From assembly GCA_902613805.1 (NCBI GenBank), contig CACMIV010000002.1, positions 1-64,000 on the forward strand: DNA of 64,000 bases, in the 5' to 3' direction. The position numbers were made by a program, and so were the translations under genes. The notes under the pieces are model-generated. The model had not been told where the DNA came from. It saw only the letters and a program-made list of their open reading frames with translations, and searched no databases. The stretch is from an uncultured Pelagibacteraceae bacterium (GTDB taxonomy: Bacteria > Pseudomonadota > Alphaproteobacteria > Pelagibacterales > AG-422-B15). Below are positions 43,582-51,725 of this stretch, piece by piece. Each line of letters begins with the position of its first letter. Position 1 is the stretch's first letter.

Positions 43582-44982
43582 GTGAAACGTCTTTTCAAAG
43601 CAATCCTGTTTGCAAACATTTTCTTCTATATTTGCAGTTCAATATCTTCAGATCCGTTACTGCCAGGTGGCAAAACCTCGAATGAGGTTGAAAATAAAAA
43701 TAGTTTTTCTCTGGTTGCAAGAAATTTAGGAGATAATTTAAAAATCAATTTTCTTGTAGGAAATGCTTTATTCGAGAGAATTTGGGAAGATGCAAAATTC
43801 TCAGAAAATATTGCAAGAGATGGATTAGGACCTTTTTTCAGTGCTCGTTCGTGTGAAGCATGCCATATTTCTGATGGACGAGGACATTTGCCTATAGATG
43901 AATCTGATAACGCAGTATCTGTTGTTATTCAAATTTCAAAAAACCAGGACTCGATTTCAGACGGCATTAAAAATCTACCAGATCCCATTTACGGAAATCA
44001 AATTAGTGAATTCTCGGTTGAAAGTATTCCAAGAGAAGCGGACATTGTTATTAATTATGAATATGTGCCAATATCTTACAGTGATGGTCGTATAGTCGAA
44101 TTAAGAAAGCCAGTAATTAAAATTAGAAATTTTAATTACGGAGATATTAATCAAGATACAAACTTTTCAGCAAGAATCGCACAACCAATGATTGGTCTAG
44201 GTTTAATTGAAAACATTAGTGAAACAGATATTTTAATAAATGCAGATGAGAACGACATAAACGGTGATGGCATATCTGGAAAAGCAAATATTGTTTGGCA
44301 CAATAAAAAAAATGATTTTTCCCTCGGTCGGTTCGGCTGGAAAGCGTCACAACCTACGGTCTACCAACAAACTGCTGATGCTTTTTTTCATGATATGGGT
44401 TTATCAAATAAACTTTTTGATAACCCATTTAACTGTACCGATGCACAATTGAGCTGTCAAAATGCAGTAAGTGGAAATAGCAAAAGCTATGATGGCTATG
44501 AAGTCTCTAATGATCAATTGGATCTAGTAGTTTTTTATTCATCTCAACTTGGTGTACCAGTAAGAAGAAACGTGAAAGATATTAACGTGGTTAAAGGTAA
44601 AGAAATATTTTTTAAAATTGGTTGCAATTCTTGTCATACTGAGAGATTTGTTACAAAAAATGAAAGTACGCATCAAAATTTAGCCAATCAAATTATATAT
44701 CCTTATTCAGATTTTTTGCTGCATGATATGGGTGAACAGTTGTCTGATGGTGTTGATGAATTCAATGCCAGTGGAACTGAATGGAGAACGCCGCCTTTGT
44801 GGGGAATAGGGTTGACATCAGTGGTATCTGCAGAATATGGATTTTTACATGATGGAAGGGCTCGAACAATTGAGGAGGCCATATTATGGCATGGCGGGGA
44901 AGCCTCTAGAGTGTTAGAAGAGTTCAAATCTTTAGATAAAAATCAAGTAAATCAATTAATTAGCTTTATAAATTCCTTATAA
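43582..44982 (+). CDS. Exported di-heme oxidoreductase (DUF1111/DHOR family, putative thiol oxidoreductase)
   Basis: A 466-residue c-type cytochrome beginning at a GTG, with an N-terminal export signal (KRLFKAILFANIFFYICSS) and two heme sites: CEACH (91-95) and CNSCH (348-352). The layout with GLGPFFSARSCEACH and ADAFFHDMG belongs to the DHOR family, related to MauG/cytochrome-c peroxidases. DENDINGDG (222-230) looks like a calcium loop. Family members often sit beside iron-uptake or imelysin genes, and their substrate is unsettled. It is 16 bp after scpB and 99 bp before the iron-binding protein gene. Confidence 0.85.
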   Translation: MKRLFKAILFANIFFYICSSISSDPLLPGGKTSNEVENKNSFSLVARNLGDNLKINFLVGNALFERIWEDAKFSENIARDGLGPFFSARSCEACHISDGRGHLPIDESDNAVSVVIQISKNQDSISDGIKNLPDPIYGNQISEFSVESIPREADIVINYEYVPISYSDGRIVELRKPVIKIRNFNYGDINQDTNFSARIAQPMIGLGLIENISETDILINADENDINGDGISGKANIVWHNKKNDFSLGRFGWKASQPTVYQQTADAFFHDMGLSNKLFDNPFNCTDAQLSCQNAVSGNSKSYDGYEVSNDQLDLVVFYSSQLGVPVRRNVKDINVVKGKEIFFKIGCNSCHTERFVTKNESTHQNLANQIIYPYSDFLLHDMGEQLSDGVDEFNASGTEWRTPPLWGIGLTSVVSAEYGFLHDGRARTIEEAILWHGGEASRVLEEFKSLDKNQVNQLISFINSL

Positions 44983-45012
44983 ACTCAAATCAGTAAAGTG
45001 CGTCATATTTGC

Positions 45013-45033
45013 TATTGATAATCATTCTCAATA
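45013..45033 (+). promoter_or_regulatory. Fur-like operator upstream of the iron-binding protein gene
   Basis: A 21-bp near-palindrome whose core TGATAATCATTCTCA (45016-45030) matches the classic Fur 7-1-7 pattern TGATAATnATTATCA with one change. TTGATA (45015-45020) may be the -35 and TATAGA (45039-45044) the -10 (18-bp spacing), so a bound repressor would cover the promoter. Confidence 0.65.
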
Positions 45034-45040
45034 AGTTATA

Positions 45041-45065
45041 TAGAATGAAACTTAGTATCATTCTA
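45041..45065 (+). repeat. Second inverted repeat next to the Fur-like box
   Basis: TAGAATGA (45041-45048) and TCATTCTA (45058-45065) are perfect inverted copies with a 9-nt spacer. The ATCATTCT within the second arm also occurs in the Fur-like box (45021-45028). It may be a second operator site or an mRNA hairpin at the 5' end; it ends 16 nt before the ATG. Confidence 0.55.
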
Positions 45066-45081
45066 AAAAAGGGAAAAATTT

Positions 45082-46113
45082 ATGAATTTAGTATTAAGAT
45101 TTTTAGCGGTTGCTGTAATTACATTTGTAACAGTTGGCAGTTCATTCGCTAAAGAAGTCAATTTGTATACGTCAAGGCACTATGATTCAGACGATGCATT
45201 ATATCAAAAGTTTACGGATGCTACTGGCATCAAAGTAAACGTTATTTCAGGTAAAGGAAAAGCATTAATGGAAAGACTTGCTTCAGAAGGAGCAAACTCT
45301 CCTGCCGATGTCTTTATTACTGTTGATGCTGGTAATCTATGGAAAGTTCAAAAAGATGGAATGTTCCAAAGTATTAGCTCAAGTGCTATCGACTCAATTG
45401 TACCAGAAAATTTAAGAGGCCCAAACAATGAATGGGTGGGAATAGCTAAACGTTCTAGAGTAATTTATTACAATCCAGTAAATGTTTCTGCAGAGGATAT
45501 GGAAGGGCTTACGTATGAAGATCTTTCAGATCCAAAATGGAAAGGCAGAGTTGCAATAAGAAGTTCTGGTAATATGTACAATCAGTCTTTAGTTGCCTCA
45601 TTGATTGCTAATAATGGTGTCGATGCTACTGAAAAGTGGGCACACAGATTTGTAGGCAATTTTGCAAGAAAACCTGAAGGTAATGACAGAGCACAGATTA
45701 TGGCAGTTGCAAATGGCGAAGCAGATGTTGCTGTAGCGAATAGTTACTACATTGGTTTGATGTTATCTGGTAAAAAAGGCGAAGAACAGCAAGCTGCTGC
45801 CAGAAAAGTTGAACTTCATTTCCCAGGCCAAGATGGACGAGGAGCTCATATTAATGTAAGTGGAGCTGGTCTTATGAAAAATGCTCCAAATGCAGGTAAT
45901 GCTGTTAAGTTCATAGAGTTCTTGCTTAGTGAAGAAGCTCAAAGTCACATAGTTAATAACACTTACGAGTTTCCTATGCTTGAAGGTGTTGCACCTAGTG
46001 ATTTAATAGCTCAATTTGGTTCTGGTTTTAAAGAAGATCAGACTTCAGTTGCAAGCTATGGTGAATTCAATCCTGATGCTGTTAAGTTGATGGATAGAGT
46101 TGGTTGGCAATAA
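45082..46113 (+). CDS. fbpA: Ferric-iron ABC transporter substrate-binding protein
   Basis: A 343-residue periplasmic binding protein with a Sec signal ending SSFA-KE. The mature start VNLYTSRHYDSDDALYQKFTDATGIKVN and the Tyr-rich segment ANSYYIGLM match FutA/FbpA/IdiA proteins, which hold Fe(III) with several Tyr. RVIYYNPVNVSAEDM is also typical. GAAAAATTT before the ATG gives a weak ribosome-binding site. The Fur-like box upstream supports iron control. Permease and ATPase genes follow after a peroxiredoxin gene. Confidence 0.9.
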   Translation: MNLVLRFLAVAVITFVTVGSSFAKEVNLYTSRHYDSDDALYQKFTDATGIKVNVISGKGKALMERLASEGANSPADVFITVDAGNLWKVQKDGMFQSISSSAIDSIVPENLRGPNNEWVGIAKRSRVIYYNPVNVSAEDMEGLTYEDLSDPKWKGRVAIRSSGNMYNQSLVASLIANNGVDATEKWAHRFVGNFARKPEGNDRAQIMAVANGEADVAVANSYYIGLMLSGKKGEEQQAAARKVELHFPGQDGRGAHINVSGAGLMKNAPNAGNAVKFIEFLLSEEAQSHIVNNTYEFPMLEGVAPSDLIAQFGSGFKEDQTSVASYGEFNPDAVKLMDRVGWQ

Positions 46114-46129
46114 TTTATCGCTAACCAGT

Positions 46130-46200
46130 TTGAGGTAATTTGGCCACCGTCTCTTCTTCTCATTAGTATCCAAGGTCAAATTACCTCAACTAAATTGAGG
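46130..46200 (+). promoter_or_regulatory. Intercistronic stem-loop able to expose or hide the peroxiredoxin ribosome-binding site
   Basis: Arm A TTGAGGTAATTTGGCC (46130-46145) pairs over 16 bp, with one G-U, with arm B GGTCAAATTACCTCAA (46174-46189); the loop is 28 nt. The end of arm B, CCTCAA (46184-46189), can instead pair with TTGAGG (46195-46200), which contains the Shine-Dalgarno GAGG 8 nt before the peroxiredoxin ATG (46209). Arm A would thus free the ribosome-binding site by capturing its blocker. No T-run follows, so it is not a normal terminator. Confidence 0.6.
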
Positions 46201-46208
46201 TTATATTT

Positions 46209-46742
46209 ATGAATAGATTACCAAATGTAACATTTAAGATTAGGTCTCAAAATGAATTTGAGACGGGGGAAATGTGTTATCTTGAAGGAGATAAGGCATG
46301 GATGTCAATTTCCTCTAGTGATTTATTTTCAGAAAAAAGAGTTTTAATATTTTCATTACCTGGTGCCTTTACTCCGACTTGTTCATCACAGCAATTGCCT
46401 GCATTTGATGAGAAATTTGAAGCTTTTAAAAACTTAGGAATTGATGAAGTATTTTGTGTCTCCGTTAATGATTCATATGTCATGAACGCTTGGAGTAACT
46501 ATATGGGCGTTAAAAATGTGCAAATGATTCCAGATGGAACGGGTCAATTTACAAGGATGATGGGCATGCTTATTAATAAAGATCATAATGGATTCGGTAT
46601 GAGGTCTTGGAGATATGCAGTTGTTGCAAATAATATGGAAATTGAACAGATGTTTATCGAGCCAGGTCTTAATGATACAGGAAATGATGATGATCCTTAT
46701 ATTGAAACAAATCCTGATAATATATTAGAGTTTCTTAAATAA
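46209..46742 (+). CDS. Peroxiredoxin (Prx5/AhpE-like)
   Basis: A 177-residue thiol peroxidase. The peroxidatic Cys58 sits in LPGAFTPTCSSQQLPAF, the PxxxTxxC signature of the Prx5 group. VNDSYVMNAWSNYMG and IPDGTGQFTRMMGM continue the match. There is no signal peptide, so it is cytoplasmic and would reduce H2O2 or organic peroxides with glutathione or a redoxin. It lies between the iron-binding protein and permease genes of one transporter, a logical place for limiting iron-driven peroxide damage. GAGG 8 nt before the ATG is part of the alternative hairpin. Confidence 0.9.
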   Translation: MNRLPNVTFKIRSQNEFETGEMCYLEGDKAWMSISSSDLFSEKRVLIFSLPGAFTPTCSSQQLPAFDEKFEAFKNLGIDEVFCVSVNDSYVMNAWSNYMGVKNVQMIPDGTGQFTRMMGMLINKDHNGFGMRSWRYAVVANNMEIEQMFIEPGLNDTGNDDDPYIETNPDNILEFLK

Positions 46743-46767
46743 ATAGTATAGATAACAGCAACTATTT

Positions 46768-48381
46768 ATGAAGTTAGATTTTTGGCAAATAACACCAGTA
46801 GCAACATTTGCAATTTTTATTGCTCCAGTATTTATTGTGCTATTCAGTCTTACTGGTGATTACTCTGACAACTGGACACATTTGTATAACCATGTACTTT
46901 TTGGTTATATAGAAAATTCTATTTATTTAGTTCTAGGGGTCTCAATTATGGTTGCCATAATTGGTGTCGGCACTGCCTGGTTGGTAACCAACTATAATTT
47001 TACAGGAAAAAATATTTTTGAATGGGCGTTAATTTTACCACTTGCTGTACCTCCATATATACTTGCCTACACTTTCACTGGTTTATTCGATACCTTTGGT
47101 ACTGCGAATAATTTAATGAGGGATCTTTTTGGGCTCGGTGCAGATTTTATTTTTTTTCCTAAAGTAAGAAATGTTCCTGGAGCGATTGTAGTATTTTCCT
47201 TCACTCTATATCCATATGTATATCTTGTGAGCAGAATGGCCTTTATAAATCAATCTAGATCAATTCTTGAAGCGGGTAGAACTCTTGGACTTGGTAAACT
47301 AGAAGTCTTCTATAAATTAGCTGTTCCAATGATTAGACCAGCAATTATTGGGGGCCTCATGCTCGTAATCATGGAAACTTTATCTGATTTCGGAGCAGTT
47401 GATCACTTTGCCATTTCAACTTTTACAACTGGAATATTTAGAACATGGTACGGCATGTATGATATTGAAACCGCAAAGCAGTTAGCTTCATTGTTACTTA
47501 TATTTGCAATTCTATTAATTATATCTGAACGTTACTCTCGAAAAAATGCTAGATATTCAAATGCCAGCTCAGTCTTTAAGCCGCTTTATTTAACTAGGCT
47601 GAAAGGTAGTTCAAATATTTTAGCAATATTAATCTGTTTCGTTCCAATCTTTGTTGGTTTTTTATTGCCTGTGATGGAACTTGGGTACTGGGCATTTAAT
47701 TATAAGTTAGATTTTTTTAATGATAAGTTTCTCACGACTGCATGGAATACATTTTACTTAGCAATAATAGCAGCCTTCTTATGCAGTTTATTAGCTGTTC
47801 TTATAAATTTCTCAATTAGATATAAAAAAAATAATTATCTGAAGTTTATGAGTTCCTTTTTGACTGTTGGTTATGCGGTGCCAGGTTTGATACTTGCAAT
47901 TGGCGTTATGCAGCTACTCACATTTTTAGACAGAAACATGGGAGATTACTATTTTGATTTTGTGCTTACAGGTAGTCTAGTTGGATTAGTTTTAGCTTAT
48001 ATAATAAAATCCTATGCGCTCTCAAGTTCTACGATTGAAGCTGGATATCAGCGTATAAATATGAGAATTGATGATGTAGCGAAAACACTTAAAACATCAG
48101 GCTGGTCCCTTTTATCATCAGTTCATTTGCCATTATTAAAAACTAGTTTTCTAACAAGCATGTTATTGGTAGTTTCAGAAGTCATAAAAGAACTTCCCGC
48201 AACGCTTATTTTGAGACCATTTAATTTTGACACATTAGCTGTATATACTTATATATATGCAGCAGAAGAAAGAATGTACGATGCTGCTGCACCTTCTATT
48301 GCAATAGTTATGGTAGGGCTTATTCCAATAATAATATTGACTAGAATGATCAGAAGTTCTAGACCTGCAACAAGAGATTAA
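46768..48381 (+). CDS. fbpB: Ferric-iron ABC transporter permease (double-domain)
   Basis: A 537-residue inner-membrane protein with two fused permease halves and about twelve hydrophobic segments, as in FbpB/FutB. Each half has an EAA-type coupling loop: LEAGRTLGLGKLEVFYKLAVPMIRPAIIGG in the first and MRIDDVAKTLKTSGWSLLSSVHLPLLKTSF in the second. SEVIKELPATLILRPFNFDTLAVYTY is a hallmark of the iron-permease C-terminal half. It starts 25 bp after the peroxiredoxin gene and 2 bp before the ATPase gene. Confidence 0.92.
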   Translation: MKLDFWQITPVATFAIFIAPVFIVLFSLTGDYSDNWTHLYNHVLFGYIENSIYLVLGVSIMVAIIGVGTAWLVTNYNFTGKNIFEWALILPLAVPPYILAYTFTGLFDTFGTANNLMRDLFGLGADFIFFPKVRNVPGAIVVFSFTLYPYVYLVSRMAFINQSRSILEAGRTLGLGKLEVFYKLAVPMIRPAIIGGLMLVIMETLSDFGAVDHFAISTFTTGIFRTWYGMYDIETAKQLASLLLIFAILLIISERYSRKNARYSNASSVFKPLYLTRLKGSSNILAILICFVPIFVGFLLPVMELGYWAFNYKLDFFNDKFLTTAWNTFYLAIIAAFLCSLLAVLINFSIRYKKNNYLKFMSSFLTVGYAVPGLILAIGVMQLLTFLDRNMGDYYFDFVLTGSLVGLVLAYIIKSYALSSSTIEAGYQRINMRIDDVAKTLKTSGWSLLSSVHLPLLKTSFLTSMLLVVSEVIKELPATLILRPFNFDTLAVYTYIYAAEERMYDAAAPSIAIVMVGLIPIIILTRMIRSSRPATRD

Positions 48382-48383
48382 TA

Positions 48384-49097
48384 ATGGATATAATTCTTGA
48401 ACTAAAAAATATAAAACATAGCTTCACAAGAGATAATGAAGTTTTAAAAGATATTTCTCTACAAGTAAATCGCGGCGAGATAATTACAATCTTAGGGCCA
48501 TCTGGATGCGGCAAAACTACATTACTAAGAATCATTGCAGGTCTAGAAGAACAATCAGCAGGAACAGTATCGATAGATAATGAACTTGTTTCTGGGCATT
48601 TAAATCATGTAAATACTGAGGAACGAAACATTGGATTGGTTGTTCAGGAAAGAGCATTGTTCCCACACCTCTCGATTGTGAATAATGTAAAATTTGGAAT
48701 AAAAGGTACGAATAAAAATAATACCGAGAGAGCTATGAGTTTATTAAAGTTATTTAGTGTTGAGAGATATGCAAAAAACTATCCACACGAAATATCAAGT
48801 GGTGAACAACAAAGGGTTGCATTGGCAAGAGCTATGGCGCCAAATCCAAAAATTTTGTTAATGGATGAACCTTTTGGAGCTTTGGATAAGGAATTAAAAG
48901 TAAGATTGAGATCTGAAACAAATAAAATTCTTCGTGATAACCTCACTACAACTATCATTGTTTCTCACGATACTGAAGACGCGCTAGCAATGTCTGATAG
49001 AGTATTAATCATGAAAGATGGTAATTTTATTCAAAACGGCAAACCTGAAGATGTCATCTCTATAAATTCAACCGCATCTCAAAAAAACCTTATTTAA
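48384..49097 (+). CDS. fbpC: Ferric-iron ABC transporter ATP-binding protein
   Basis: A 237-residue ATPase for the iron importer. Walker A is GPSGCGKTTLL, the Q-loop VVQERALFPHLSI, signature ISSGEQQRVALARAM, Walker B ILLMDEPFGALDKELK and H-loop IVSHDTEDAL. It lacks the C-terminal regulatory domain found in the ~350-residue FbpC, so it is the short form. It ends the iron cluster; 83 bp follow before tatA. Confidence 0.9.
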   Translation: MDIILELKNIKHSFTRDNEVLKDISLQVNRGEIITILGPSGCGKTTLLRIIAGLEEQSAGTVSIDNELVSGHLNHVNTEERNIGLVVQERALFPHLSIVNNVKFGIKGTNKNNTERAMSLLKLFSVERYAKNYPHEISSGEQQRVALARAMAPNPKILLMDEPFGALDKELKVRLRSETNKILRDNLTTTIIVSHDTEDALAMSDRVLIMKDGNFIQNGKPEDVISINSTASQKNLI

Positions 49098-49180
49098 TTA
49101 CCTTTTATTTGATGGCAATTTTTAACTTTTACTAATAAGGTATTAATATATATATATTATTAGAAATAATTGAGGAACAA

Positions 49181-49363
49181 ATGGGTATTAGTTTTTGGCA
49201 AATATTAATCGTTGTAGCGCTTCTTGTTATACTTTTCGGTAGAGGAAAAATATCTGAATTAATGGGTGACGTAGCTAAAGGTGTAAAAAGTTTTAAAAAA
49301 GGCATCAATGACGATGATGAACCAAAGTCAATAAATAAATCAGACGAAGACTCCAAAGAGTAA
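49181..49363 (+). CDS. tatA: Sec-independent translocase protein TatA
   Basis: A 60-residue protein with the TatA pattern: a short N-terminal helix ([17 protein letters not shown]), the FG hinge, the amphipathic helix [20 protein letters not shown] and an acidic tail. TGAGGAACAA gives a good ribosome-binding site. It starts the tatABC operon, which would export Tat proteins such as the sulfatase and the polyamine-type binding protein of this window. Confidence 0.92.
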   Translation: MGISFWQILIVVALLVILFGRGKISELMGDVAKGVKSFKKGINDDDEPKSINKSDEDSKE

Positions 49364-49378
49364 CCTTAAGTAATTGTT

Positions 49379-49675
49379 ATGTTACCTGGTATCGGAGGAG
49401 TAGAGTATCTTGTCATTGCAGCATTAATTATCATTTTTGTTGGTCCGAAAGATTTGCCAGCTGTACTCAGAACTTTTGGAAAATGGTGGGGTAAAATCAG
49501 AAACTTCTCAAGAGAATTTAGATCCAGTATCAATGAGATTGCAAAAGAAACAGGTGTAGACGATATTAAGTCTAAAGTTGAAAATACAAATCCAAAAAAC
49601 TTTACAGACGAGATGCGTGACTCGATAAATAAAAATATCATTCAGTCAGAAAATCAGAAAAAAGAAAATGAGTGA
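49379..49675 (+). CDS. tatB: Sec-independent translocase protein TatB
   Basis: A 98-residue TatB. The helix GGVEYLVIAALIIIFVGPKDLP contains the Gly-Pro hinge of TatB, and LRTFGKWWGKIRNFSREFRSSINEI forms the long amphipathic helix. It is short for the family but has the usual layout. It lies 15 bp after tatA and overlaps tatC by 8 bp. Confidence 0.9.
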   Translation: MLPGIGGVEYLVIAALIIIFVGPKDLPAVLRTFGKWWGKIRNFSREFRSSINEIAKETGVDDIKSKVENTNPKNFTDEMRDSINKNIIQSENQKKENE

Positions 49676-50444
49676 TACAAAGGAAAGGTTAGATGAAGGA
49701 AAGCAGCCTTTAATTCAACATCTTGTAGAACTAAGAAGCAGACTTATTAAATCACTAATTTTAATTACTGTTATGTTTGTTGTTGCATATATATTTGCAG
49801 ACACAATTTATAATTTTTTAGTTCAACCATATGCCGATGCAGTGCAGGGTGAGTCTGGCAGAAGGCTTATATTTACTGCTTTACACGAAACCTTTTTTAC
49901 TTATTTAAAAGTTGCATTATTTGCTTCTATTTTTGTTTCTCTTCCATTTATACTTATTCAAATTTGGATTTTTGTCGCACCGGGTCTTTATCGCAATGAA
50001 AAAACTGTTGTTATTCCTTATCTAATTGCAACGCCAATATTATTCTTATTAGGAGCGGCATTGGTTTACTATTTTATTATGCCACTTGCCATTAAATTCT
50101 TTCTATCTTTTGAATCCATTGGTGGCCAAGGAACATTACCAATTCAATTAGAGGCCAAAGTTAATGAGTATTTAAGCTTAATTATGCGTTTAATATTTGC
50201 ATTTGGCATCAGTTTTCAACTGCCAGTTCTTTTAACATTATTAGCAAGAGTTGGTTTTGTAAGTTCTGAAGGATTAAGAAAAAATAGAAAGTATGTGATT
50301 GTAGGAGTCTTTGCAGTGGCAGCTATTTTAACACCACCGGACCCAATCTCCCAAATAGGGCTTGGAATACCAATATTATTGCTGTATGAAATTTCAATAT
50401 TTGCGGTAAAATTTATCGAAGGAAAAAAAGCTAAATCAGAGTAA
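49668..50444 (+). CDS. tatC: Sec-independent translocase protein TatC
   Basis: A 258-residue, six-helix membrane protein that recognises twin-arginine signals. QPLIQHLVELRSRLIKSLI at the start is the conserved TatC N-terminus that contacts the RR motif. FVAPGLYRNEKTVVIPYLIATPILFLLGAALVYYFIMP and ILTPPDPISQIGLGIPILLLYEISI are diagnostic. It overlaps tatB by 8 bp and precedes serS by 3 bp. Confidence 0.95.
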   Translation: MSDTKERLDEGKQPLIQHLVELRSRLIKSLILITVMFVVAYIFADTIYNFLVQPYADAVQGESGRRLIFTALHETFFTYLKVALFASIFVSLPFILIQIWIFVAPGLYRNEKTVVIPYLIATPILFLLGAALVYYFIMPLAIKFFLSFESIGGQGTLPIQLEAKVNEYLSLIMRLIFAFGISFQLPVLLTLLARVGFVSSEGLRKNRKYVIVGVFAVAAILTPPDPISQIGLGIPILLLYEISIFAVKFIEGKKAKSE

Positions 50445-50447
50445 AAC

Positions 50448-51716
50448 ATGCATGATATCAAGAAAATAAGAGAGAATCCGTCAGATTTAGATAAGTTATT
50501 AGCCAAAAGAAAGCATCCTCCAGTTTCAAGCCAGATAATTGAATTAGATGAAAAGAACAGAGAAATTATTGGCGAGCTTCAAGTTATTCAAGAAGAGAGA
50601 AATACCAAATCTAAGCTCATAGGAGAATATGCAGCTAATGGAAAAAATGTTGAAGCCTCCAAGTTAAAAGCGGAAGTCACAAGTTTAAAAGATAAAATGC
50701 AGGAATTAGAGAATAGTCAAAGAGAAAAACAAGAAGAACTTAATACTTTTTTATCGTCTTTACCAAATAATCCAGCAGATGATGTGCCAGTTGGTGATGA
50801 AAGTTTAAATAAAGAAATTAAGTTGGAAGGTAATAAAAAAGAATTTTCTTTTAACCCAAAAGAACACGACGAATTAGGCGAAAACCTCAATATGATGAGT
50901 TTTGAACAAGCTGCAAAAATCTCTGGAGCAAGGTTTGTCGTACAAAGTGGCTTGATTGCAAGAATGGAAAGAGCAATATCTAATTTTATGTTGGATCTTC
51001 ACACAAATGAATTTGGATACACAGAGATGAATGTTCCTATACTTGTGAAAGACCAATCAGTTTATGGCGTGGGACAGCTTCCTAAGTTTAAAGATGACTT
51101 ATTTAAAACAACCGACGATTATTGGCTTATACCAACTGCCGAGGTTCCTCTTAGTAATATGACTAGAGAATCAATTATTGATATTTTAGATTTACCTAAA
51201 CGATATGTGTCTCATACGCCATGTTTCAGATCCGAAGCTGGTGCAGCAGGAAAAGATACAAGAGGCATTATGAGACAACATCAATTTTATAAAGTTGAGC
51301 TTGTAAGTTTAACATCAGAAGATCAATCTAGAGATGAACATGAAAGAATGTTAAGTTGTGCAGAGGAGGTCTTAAAAAGATTAAATCTTCATTATAGAGT
51401 CGTAATATTATCTTCTGAGGATATGGGTTTTGCTGCTCAAAAAACATATGATATTGAGGTATGGTTACCTGGTCAAAAAGCTTACAGAGAAATATCTAGT
51501 TGCTCTAATTGTGGAGATTTTCAAGCAAGAAGAATGAACTCTCGTTATAAAGAAGGCAAAGAAAGTAAATTTTTGCATACATTAAATGGATCTGGGCTGG
51601 CCGTAGGACGAACTTTAATATCAATTTTAGAGAACTATCAAAATGAAGATGGGACTATTCAGGTGCCAGACGCTCTTATTCCATACATGGGTGGAATAAA
51701 TCAAATTTCAAATTAA
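50448..51716 (+). CDS. serS: Seryl-tRNA synthetase
   Basis: A 422-residue class II synthetase. The N-terminal coiled-coil arm (about 30-105) binds the long tRNA-Ser arm. Catalytic motifs are WLIPTAEVPLSNM, motif 2 FRSEAGAAGKDTRGIMRQHQFYKVEL and motif 3 LNGSGLAVGRTLISILENYQ. Length is normal. The gene is 3 bp after tatC, the usual alphaproteobacterial order tatC-serS-surE. Confidence 0.96.
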   Translation: MHDIKKIRENPSDLDKLLAKRKHPPVSSQIIELDEKNREIIGELQVIQEERNTKSKLIGEYAANGKNVEASKLKAEVTSLKDKMQELENSQREKQEELNTFLSSLPNNPADDVPVGDESLNKEIKLEGNKKEFSFNPKEHDELGENLNMMSFEQAAKISGARFVVQSGLIARMERAISNFMLDLHTNEFGYTEMNVPILVKDQSVYGVGQLPKFKDDLFKTTDDYWLIPTAEVPLSNMTRESIIDILDLPKRYVSHTPCFRSEAGAAGKDTRGIMRQHQFYKVELVSLTSEDQSRDEHERMLSCAEEVLKRLNLHYRVVILSSEDMGFAAQKTYDIEVWLPGQKAYREISSCSNCGDFQARRMNSRYKEGKESKFLHTLNGSGLAVGRTLISILENYQNEDGTIQVPDALIPYMGGINQISN

Positions 51717-51725
51717 TTCATTTAT

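Noticed and set aside
49144-49159. 16-bp perfect palindrome of alternating A and T before tatA
   Set aside because: Alternating TA sequence is self-complementary by nature; it may lie in a promoter but gives no specific signal.
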